This document shows, one piece after another, positions 33,845-39,321 of a stretch of DNA of 39,321 nt. Under the pieces are notes generated by a model, which had not been told where the DNA came from, did no database searches, and worked only from the letters and a program-made list of their open reading frames with translations. The stretch is from an uncultured Prevotellaceae bacterium. GTDB lineage: Bacteria; Bacteroidota; Bacteroidia; Bacteroidales; Bacteroidaceae. Position 1 is the first letter of the stretch. Each line of letters begins with the position of its first letter. Location: assembly GCA_902762565.1 (NCBI GenBank), contig CACWOS010000025.1, positions 1 through 39,321 of the forward strand, read 5' to 3'. Position numbers and translations under genes: made by a program.

Positions 33845-34102
33845 ATGGATGTTAAGTCAATAATAAAGGAAAAGGGCTGGACGATAGAACGAGTTGCAGC
33901 TGAAATGGGAATCACACGTGTTACCCTTTCCCAAAATCTTAGTCGGAACCCAACAGTCAATACCCTACAACGTATAGCAGATGTTATAGGATGTAATGTC
34001 GGTGATTTCTTTCGTGATGAAGTTGACTTGCTTCCTTCTTCTGGTATTTGCCCTCACTGTGGGAAGCCTATCATAATAAAGACTGAACTGTTGAAAGAAT
34101 AG
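33845..34102 (+). CDS. Small Cro/XRE-family repressor
   Basis: An 85-residue protein almost entirely made of one helix-turn-helix: KGWTIERVAAEMGITRVTLS with the recognition helix near residues 25-35, then NTLQRIADVIGCNVGDFF. The C-terminal tail carries a single CPHCGKP pair, half of a zinc site, so metal would need a dimer. The start is at MDVKSIIKEKGW, directly after operator copy 3; nine upstream in-frame codons lie across the operator. It is divergent from the nuclease/AAA+ operon and probably represses both directions. Confidence 0.88.
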   Translation: MDVKSIIKEKGWTIERVAAEMGITRVTLSQNLSRNPTVNTLQRIADVIGCNVGDFFRDEVDLLPSSGICPHCGKPIIIKTELLKE

Positions 34103-34128
34103 AAGGAGAGTGAAGTATATTAATAAAT

Positions 34129-34158
34129 AGCGGTACGACCAATTTTGATCGTACCGCT
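34129..34158. terminator. Hairpin between convergent genes
   Basis: AGCGGTACGA (34129-34138) pairs with TCGTACCGCT (34149-34158), 10 perfect pairs. It lies between the repressor gene and the oppositely oriented secreted-protein gene and can end both transcripts, though T-runs are short. Confidence 0.75.
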
Positions 34159-34183
34159 CAATTATTTCAGATTGCAATGCCAG

Positions 34184-35590
34184 TTACTTGATGGTGAAGA
34201 AAAATGCTCCTTCCGTTAAAACGGAAATGTCAAAGTTCTGAAGATCTTTGTCCTCCGACTCTTCTTTCATCTGCTTAAAATACTGCTCAACTTCTGGATT
34301 GCGAATTATGAAGGCATATTCTCCTGGTTCTGCATCTATAGTAATATCAAGGGCTGTCACATGACCAATCTTACGAGTATTGGATGACATCCTTACGTTC
34401 TTGGCAGCAGGAATAATGCTCGTGTAAAGGAACTTGTCTTTATTCTGACGCATCTCCAAGAGTTTCCCAACCTTGAATTGGAATTCCATCTTGTCTATTG
34501 CTTTGAATAGTTCATCGTCAGAGAGTTTTTGATTGATATTTGCATCAATGTACCCTTCATTAACCAGACGCTTGCTGATATAATCCATCAATTCACTCTG
34601 CTTATAGTTGATCTTTGAATACATATACTCCATGTATCGGCATCCAATTCCCTTATGTACCTTGAATACAAAAATATTCTTAGGGTCAATCGGTTCTGTG
34701 AAATCTGAAATCTTACGAGAAAGGAACTCATTGACTTTTAATTCCTGCATGTTTGTTTCAAGGTTAGAGTAAAGTGTGAACCTTGCCGTCCCCTTAAACT
34801 GTTCGTCAGCGTGCCTATTATTGTATATCATGTAATTCTGTACACTATCAACAATCTCCCTGTCTGCAAGAGGCTTTTTTAAAAACACTATATAGTTCTG
34901 CACATACTGTTTTATAGCATCCTGTCCGAAATCGGGAATGGGCTTCTCGTCTGTGATCGATTTTGGTTTTGTGATGCTCATGGGTTTCATTTTGCCATCC
35001 AAATTAGCAAAGACACCTACCGAGTCATTGTATGCCTCCATACCTTCATATTCGAAACTGGTGCCATACTTCTCATTCAGGTAGGTTGCTTCCTGCATAG
35101 TAGGCTGACGTTGTTCTGCCATAATCTTCTTGAAAACAGGATCGTCCTGAAATCCCGACATTCTCTGGGCTTTTGTATAAGCATCCTGGAACTCCTTGCT
35201 GTCGTAGTCAATCCCCGCTTCTTCCAGCATTTTTCTGGTCATCTCCTCCTGAGACATACCGCCGTATTTTTCTTCGTAGTATTTCTTCAAAGCAGCCGTA
35301 TCACCTTGCATCTCCATAAGTTTCTTAAGCTCAGGATTGTTTTCGTACATCCGTTGCTGTGCTTCAGCCATAGCTTTCTTGTACTCGACACTGGCAGTGT
35401 CGATGGTGGCATCTCTACGGATGTCTTTCACTTTTGTATTGCCCCATGCTTCCTGGGCCTTCTTCTTTGCTTTTCGTGCATCATTAGCAGCCTTGGCTCC
35501 TTTGAGCAAACCGCCGAGACCACCGAATTGAGCTTGACACGGTGCTGTGCATAGTGTCAATGTAAATAGAATTGATAGTAACTGTTTCAT
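34184..35590 (-). CDS. Secreted protein of unknown family, last of the protease operon
   Basis: The 468-residue protein has a signal peptide (about 1-21, ending CQAQ). A Gly/Leu segment FGGLGGLLKGAKAAND follows, then Lys/Ala/Glu-rich, probably coiled helices (about 30-180; repeated KKLMEMQGDTAALKKYYEEK and EEMTRKMLEEAGIDYDSKEF). The C-terminal half (about 220-468) is a mixed alpha/beta domain without recognised motifs. No membrane anchor or lipobox is evident, so it should be periplasmic or exported. It lies 9 bases after a zinc-ribbon membrane gene. I do not recognise the family. Confidence 0.7.
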   Translation of the reverse strand: MKQLLSILFTLTLCTAPCQAQFGGLGGLLKGAKAANDARKAKKKAQEAWGNTKVKDIRRDATIDTASVEYKKAMAEAQQRMYENNPELKKLMEMQGDTAALKKYYEEKYGGMSQEEMTRKMLEEAGIDYDSKEFQDAYTKAQRMSGFQDDPVFKKIMAEQRQPTMQEATYLNEKYGTSFEYEGMEAYNDSVGVFANLDGKMKPMSITKPKSITDEKPIPDFGQDAIKQYVQNYIVFLKKPLADREIVDSVQNYMIYNNRHADEQFKGTARFTLYSNLETNMQELKVNEFLSRKISDFTEPIDPKNIFVFKVHKGIGCRYMEYMYSKINYKQSELMDYISKRLVNEGYIDANINQKLSDDELFKAIDKMEFQFKVGKLLEMRQNKDKFLYTSIIPAAKNVRMSSNTRKIGHVTALDITIDAEPGEYAFIIRNPEVEQYFKQMKEESEDKDLQNFDISVLTEGAFFFTIK

Positions 35591-35599
35591 AATATACCG

Positions 35600-36460
35600 T
35601 TATTTGTTTTTCAAAAGATACTTATGCGCTGTATATATAGCATAAACCCAGACAATACTGCTTAGGAATGCTGACCATAAATATATTGTTGGGTCATAAC
35701 CAGATCGCAACAAAGTTCTAAGAATGATAAACGCGATAATGACATTTGCAATGAATGCCTTGCCGATATTGACAAGCATTGAATCCTTTTCATTTTTCAA
35801 AATAAATCCATTAATAGCCATTAGGATTACGAGCAATATACCAAGCACCAGTAGAATTCCTCCTTCCATAAAACAACCAATACTATTACTTGCAACATAT
35901 AAAATGGAAAGGGCTCTTAATAGAAGAGATGTGGCATCATCATCTCCTCCTTCGGCTTTCTTTTGGCTCCTGATACAGTCAGCAACGTTCCATAAAAGAA
36001 ATATCGTTCCGATACCATCAAGGACAGCTCCTATCCATGATGGGACAGCACGACCGTAGCTTACAAATTGTCCTACCAATCCACCTACTTCAGATGTGTA
36101 TTCTTCAGCAAAATCATTTGCAAAGGAAAGAATGTTTCCTAATATTACTGCCCCAAATGCAAACTGAATATAATACTTGTAAGGAATGCTTTCTTCTGCA
36201 TTATTAGAGTCCTTATTACATTCAATTGTTTTTGGAACATGTGGATTAGTTGTTATCTCATTGTCTTTCTCTTCATTCATGGGTTCTTTGCAGTGTGGAC
36301 AGATTATGAGACCTTCATCTACAAGTTCACCGCAGATGGGACATGGTTTCTTTACCTTTGGAGTCTCTTTAGGCTCCAACCACTCCCCACAGTGCTTACA
36401 TTTCTTGGCAACGGCAAGAATCTCTTCCCCACAATACGGGCAACGTTTTGTCTCTTCCAT
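35600..36460 (-). CDS. Double zinc-ribbon membrane protein
   Basis: A 286-residue protein. Two N-terminal zinc ribbons are seen: CPYCGEEI with CKHCGEWL (about 7-27), then CPICGELV with CPHCKEPM (about 39-59). A short acidic linker and about five membrane helices follow (about 95-285). The first ribbon is identical to that of the neighbouring gene over 22 residues. The start is at ATG 36460, one base after the upstream stop codon, so translation is probably coupled. Zinc ribbons of this kind usually mediate protein contact. Function unknown. Confidence 0.75.
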   Translation of the reverse strand: MEETKRCPYCGEEILAVAKKCKHCGEWLEPKETPKVKKPCPICGELVDEGLIICPHCKEPMNEEKDNEITTNPHVPKTIECNKDSNNAEESIPYKYYIQFAFGAVILGNILSFANDFAEEYTSEVGGLVGQFVSYGRAVPSWIGAVLDGIGTIFLLWNVADCIRSQKKAEGGDDDATSLLLRALSILYVASNSIGCFMEGGILLVLGILLVILMAINGFILKNEKDSMLVNIGKAFIANVIIAFIILRTLLRSGYDPTIYLWSAFLSSIVWVYAIYTAHKYLLKNK

Positions 36461-36461
36461 A

Positions 36462-37241
36462 TTATTCAACTCCCATTGTTTCTAATGCTTTTTTAGCTTT
36501 CTCATATTCTTGTGCTGCAGAACGCTGCATCCACATTATCGCCGCATCTCGGTTTTTCCCAACACCGATGCCATCCCAATAACACCACGCAATGTTATGC
36601 TGTGCATATTTGTTCCCCTTTTCAGCAGCAGCAAGATAATAGCTTGCAGCTTTAGAAGCATTCTTTGTACAGCCTTTCCCTTGGGCGTACATGTTCCCCA
36701 ACTTGTTTAACGCGGCAGGGTCACCAGACAGAGCGGCTTTCTCATAATAATAGAAGGCTTTCTCTAAGTTCTCTTCAACATCAACGCCCTTTTCAAATCT
36801 CTCCCCCAAACTTAACAACTCTTCGGAGCTATAGTTCTCGGCAGAAGCGTCATCGGAATTCATCCTTGATATGTCAGCAGGTTTATGCTCTGTTGTTTCG
36901 GCTATAACACTTTCCTTTGGGGATGTTACGGTTTCATCCTCATCTTCTTCAGGCTCTGCAAAGTTTATTACGGGATCGGCTTTCTCTGCCAATATTTCTT
37001 TGTCAGCCTTACTCTGGTGATTGGACATAACAAGATAACCACCTATGATAAGCATAAGAATTATTACTGGAATAGCAACCTTCCATTTCTTCGTGCCACT
37101 CTTTTGTTCTCCCACATGACGAGGTTCCATCGGTTTAGTGGCCTCCTTTGGTTTGTCCAACCACTCACCGCAATGCTTACATTTCTTGGCAACAGCCAGA
37201 ATCTCTTCTCCGCAATAGGGACATAGTTTCTTCTCTTCCAT
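36462..37241 (-). CDS. Zinc-ribbon, membrane-anchored Sel1-repeat protein
   Basis: A 259-residue protein: an N-terminal zinc ribbon (CPYCGEEI then CKHCGEWL), one membrane helix (about 52-73, VAIPVIILMLIIGGYLVM), a low-complexity acidic linker, and a C-terminal domain with three Sel1-like repeats (about 145-255; NLEKAFYYYEKAALSGDPAA, ASKAASYYLAAAEKGNKYAQ, and a last one ending RSAAQEYEKA). The topology puts the ribbon in the cytoplasm and the Sel1 repeats outside the inner membrane, or the reverse; the sequence alone does not decide. Sel1 repeats bind other proteins. It lies 4 bases after the protease gene. Confidence 0.8.
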   Translation of the reverse strand: MEEKKLCPYCGEEILAVAKKCKHCGEWLDKPKEATKPMEPRHVGEQKSGTKKWKVAIPVIILMLIIGGYLVMSNHQSKADKEILAEKADPVINFAEPEEDEDETVTSPKESVIAETTEHKPADISRMNSDDASAENYSSEELLSLGERFEKGVDVEENLEKAFYYYEKAALSGDPAALNKLGNMYAQGKGCTKNASKAASYYLAAAEKGNKYAQHNIAWCYWDGIGVGKNRDAAIMWMQRSAAQEYEKAKKALETMGVE

Positions 37242-37245
37242 ATCG

Positions 37246-38424
37246 TTACTCTTTAAGAAAATCCTTAATCAGGTTCATTGGTATGCCAAAGTTGAAATCG
37301 TCATTCAGAGTAGCCTTGGCAAAGTTGACCCCTCTAAGGGTTCCATCCTCGTCAAAAACTGGACTACCCGACGAACCTTGCATAGTAGGGATGCTATATA
37401 GCAACCTTATACCATCGGGTAACTGAGTAATCTTACCACTTGTCATCTGTGCCTTGATGCCTTCTCTGGTTTGGGCTATGGCAATACCGTGATTATAACC
37501 TATCATATAGAGTTGCTGATCCATTTTAAGATCGTCAGCATCAGTTTCCTCCATGGGAGTTTCGCCAAATAATATCTGGTTGATGTAATCGCTTGGTGAC
37601 TTGGACTCTTTTTCCTTCATAACCTTTCCAGAGACATCAAACACATGTGCATGCTCTGGAGTCTGCTTCTTCTTTAGTTGTATGATTGCCAAGTCTGCAT
37701 CCTCGCGTCTTGATATTTTACGGACGGTGCAAGGATTACCTTTCAAAAAGTCATCAAAGTCCTCAACATGAGTGTTATTATAGGCTATACCAAGTTTTGA
37801 ATAGGTCTTTACCTTGATGGCTCGTGGGTTCGCATTGGCAGAGATGAAGTCACATAGATACCTCCACCCATTAAACCTCTCTTCTACATTGGCCATCACA
37901 ATATTTATCTTCTGAAGCAGTTCTTGGTTTGATACGTAAACATTCCCAAAGAAATCCTGACTATAGCATTCCTTTTTCTTCTCCTCCAACTCAGCATACG
38001 CTCGTCTTGCCATTTCCATAGAATCAATGTATGTTTGGCGTTCTCGACGTAATGATGCAACAATCTTTTCTTGGGCCTCAAACTCATCCATTGCGACATT
38101 CAAGACATGCCTGTTCGTCATGATGTCACCCTTGCTGTCGATGAAGAATCCCGTACCGAACATGCGATTACAGTTCCTTTTGATTAGTTCCTCGTCTGTA
38201 GTGACATTCACCGCATCGCCATTTTCTTCAAGTCCCGTCATATACATTGTTTGTCCAGTTGGTAGAGTTATAGAGTGATAAGACTCGCAATAAATAAGTA
38301 CTACACCTGAAGCACATTCATCAAATAATTGTTCAGGGGTTTTCTTAGTTGACTCACTTTTGCACCCAACCACCAGCATTGACAAGCTTGTCAATAATAG
38401 AAGTCCCATAAGTAGTTTTCTCAT
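37246..38424 (-). CDS. Trypsin-like serine protease, lipoprotein
   Basis: The 392-residue lipoprotein has a signal peptide with lipobox VVGC (Cys near 21). The S1-type fold has the triad: His in MTNRHVLN, Asp in DADLAIIQL, and Ser in MQGSSGSPVFDEDG. The His and Asp parts are separated by about 160 residues, much more than in HtrA-like proteases, because of a charged helical insertion (about 105-165, EKIVASLRRERQTYIDSMEM). There is no PDZ domain. It is anchored in a membrane, probably facing the periplasm. It is first gene of the operon with the zinc-ribbon and unknown proteins, and carries structured leader copy 2. Confidence 0.82.
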   Translation of the reverse strand: MRKLLMGLLLLTSLSMLVVGCKSESTKKTPEQLFDECASGVVLIYCESYHSITLPTGQTMYMTGLEENGDAVNVTTDEELIKRNCNRMFGTGFFIDSKGDIMTNRHVLNVAMDEFEAQEKIVASLRRERQTYIDSMEMARRAYAELEEKKKECYSQDFFGNVYVSNQELLQKINIVMANVEERFNGWRYLCDFISANANPRAIKVKTYSKLGIAYNNTHVEDFDDFLKGNPCTVRKISRREDADLAIIQLKKKQTPEHAHVFDVSGKVMKEKESKSPSDYINQILFGETPMEETDADDLKMDQQLYMIGYNHGIAIAQTREGIKAQMTSGKITQLPDGIRLLYSIPTMQGSSGSPVFDEDGTLRGVNFAKATLNDDFNFGIPMNLIKDFLKE

Positions 38425-38454
38425 ATGCCATTTGTTTTTAGTCTGTATCTTTTG

Positions 38455-38608
38455 TTAGGGGCACAAAAGAAGCGTGAACTGATTCCGCGTCTTTCGTTGA
38501 TGGGGCCTGAGAAATCCCAATAGCACATGACACAGTAATAGCAGTCCACGCTAAACGTGGAAGCTAATTACGCCGTCGTCTGTGCTATTATTGTTAAGTT
38601 TCTCAGGC
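38455..38608 (-). promoter_or_regulatory. Structured leader element, copy 2
   Basis: The outer stem is GCCTGAGAAA (38505-38514) with TTTCTCAGGC (38599-38608), 10 perfect pairs. The middle stem is AATAGCACA (38519-38527) with TGTGCTATT (38581-38589). The inner hairpin is TCCACG (38545-38550) with CGTGGA (38556-38561), loop CTAAA. The downstream box (38455-38476) aligns with that of copy 1 at 16 of 22 positions and at nearly the same distance from the outer stem (28 versus 29 bases). It lies between a minus-strand promoter and the protease start. Confidence 0.7.
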
Positions 38609-38691
38609 TTTACAACGATCAGACAAGCATAACGCTCCTATTTTAACCCTCAATGTTATAGAACACACCCTTTTACGGGCAAATTCCTCGG

Positions 38692-38722
38692 CAAAATTAG
38701 TAAAAAATACCCATAAAGCCAA
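38692..38722 (-). promoter_or_regulatory. Promoter of the protease operon
   Basis: On the minus strand TTG (38720-38722), 20 bases, TAATTTTG (38692-38699). A second, similar -7 box is at 38797-38804 (TAATTTTG, with TTTC at 38825-38828), about 105 bases further upstream. The leader between the first promoter and the start codon is about 260 bases. Confidence 0.6.
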
Positions 38723-38828
38723 GGAAGTAGAGCTTTTTCAGTTGTTTTTTACGCCAATGATGCTCAAAATAGTGCCTTTCGACACCAATTCTGCTGCAAA
38801 ATTAGTAATAATGTCACATTTATGAAAC

Positions 38829-38859
38829 GGATTTTTCCTATAACTCGATAGGAAAATCC
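38829..38859. other. AT-rich hairpin in the gap before the Hsp20 gene
   Basis: GGATTTTTCCTAT (38829-38841) pairs with ATAGGAAAATCC (38848-38859), one bulged T, loop AACTCG. It lies in the 38725-39035 stretch, which otherwise shows no gene; only the weak promoter copy at 38797 and a short palindrome TTCATATGAA are visible there. Confidence 0.55.
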
Positions 38860-39035
38860 CTAATATGCTTTTCTAATGATAGCTTTTTTTAGATAACATA
38901 TAGTTCATCTATAGTAATTTTCAATGCTTCCTAACAATGGCAGATATAACTTCATATGAATATCTAAACTCCAATGGTAGGATTGTCAGAAGCCGTATAA
39001 TCACGAAAATCATTAGTCACATAGCCGATTATATA

Positions 39036-39071
39036 CTAAAAGGAGCAACACCTTCGTTTAGATGCTGCTCC
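39036..39071 (-). terminator. Terminator after the Hsp20 gene
   Basis: On the minus strand GGAGCA (39066-39071) pairs with TGCTCC (39042-39047), followed by TTTTAG. It lies about 30 bases after the Hsp20 stop codon. Confidence 0.7.
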
Positions 39072-39101
39072 CTCCATGTGGCTAATCAGAAATTGTAAGC
39101 C

Positions 39102-39321
39102 TTATGATACCTCAATGGCCTTGGTGACTTTCTCCTTTGGCTCGGTCTTCGGCATGGTGATGGTCAAGATGCCGTCCTCTACCTTGGCAGAAATCTGGTC
39201 TTTCACCACATCGTCTGGCAGCACGTAGTTCTGCTCGTAGTTAGAGTAGCTGAACTCACGGCGCAGATAGTGATGGTGCTTGTCCTCTTGCTTGTGTTCC
39301 TGTTTGTTCTCAATGGCGATG
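39102..39321 (-). CDS. Hsp20/alpha-crystallin small heat-shock protein (C-terminal part)
   Basis: Only the last 72 residues are in the window; the start is beyond its right edge. The sequence shows HHHYLRREFSYSNYEQNYVL, the typical crystallin-domain segment, then DDVVKDQISAKVEDGILTIT and the closing MPKTEPKEKVTKAIEVS. In the family, ATP-independent holdases form oligomers and bind unfolding proteins in the cytoplasm. The C-terminal IXI-like anchor is seen as AIEVS. Confidence 0.92.
   Translation of the reverse strand, partial: IAIENKQEHKQEDKHHHYLRREFSYSNYEQNYVLPDDVVKDQISAKVEDGILTITMPKTEPKEKVTKAIEVS

Noticed and set aside
31844-38610. Integrative element inserted at tRNA-His
   Set aside because: No integrase, relaxase or duplicated tRNA end is seen in the window, so only a weak footprint is reported.

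Overview
The window looks like a chromosomal segment of a Bacteroidota bacterium of the order Bacteroidales, most likely Prevotella or a close relative. Many upstream regions carry the phylum-type promoter (a -33 TTTG-like box, 19-22 bases, then a -7 box TAnnTTTG). The gene content also fits: pyrB-pyrI, an lptE/TPR/secG cluster, a two-component-type beta-propeller protein, LytS/LytTR regulation, AmpG beside a SpoIID-domain protein, and several lipoproteins with clear lipoboxes. No insertion sequence, integrase or CRISPR array is visible.

Layout. 1-5431 holds housekeeping genes: a class A penicillin-binding protein (minus strand), divergent pyrB-pyrI, and glyA. A large propeller sensor protein without a kinase domain follows glyA. 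8212-16376 holds a structured RNA or leader, riboflavin synthase, a complete MacA/MacB/TolC-type efflux set, its LytS-LytTR two-component pair, and serine acetyltransferase, ending at a strong terminator. 16377-20223 is accessory: a small lipoprotein, a candidate small RNA with its own promoter, two adjacent tandem-repeat arrays, a WG-repeat/DnaJ-like zinc protein, a membrane protein of unknown family with a structured leader, and a nested inverted repeat. 20224-25201 (minus) encodes an AmpG-like permease and a very large glycosyltransferase/HIT-like/SpoIID fusion. 25264-30686 (plus) holds rlmN, pdxA, a sigma-54-type activator, lptE, a TPR protein and secG. After a DMT permease and tRNA-His, 31824-38750 is again accessory: an AAA+ ATPase and DUF559-like nuclease pair controlled divergently with a small Cro-like repressor, then a four-gene operon of a trypsin-like lipoprotein protease, two zinc-ribbon membrane proteins and a secreted unknown. 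The window ends inside an Hsp20 gene.

The strongest unexplained signals are four. (1) Two copies of one structured leader (19643-19838 and 38455-38608) share the outer stem and a downstream box at the same spacing, while the inner stems differ in sequence but keep pairing; they precede two unrelated operons of unknown function. (2) A repressor/nuclease/AAA+ module has repeated TGATTTTAAT operators, one lying exactly between the -33 and -7 boxes of the effector promoter. (3) Two orphan transcription units appear to make structured RNAs (8250-8455 and about 17252-17365). (4) Short intergenic-type repeats have entered coding sequence, at the lptE signal peptide and at a domain junction of the SpoIID fusion.

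Work was by eye from sequence. Family names come from motif recognition, not from a search, and RNA folds are base pairings read directly, not computed energies.
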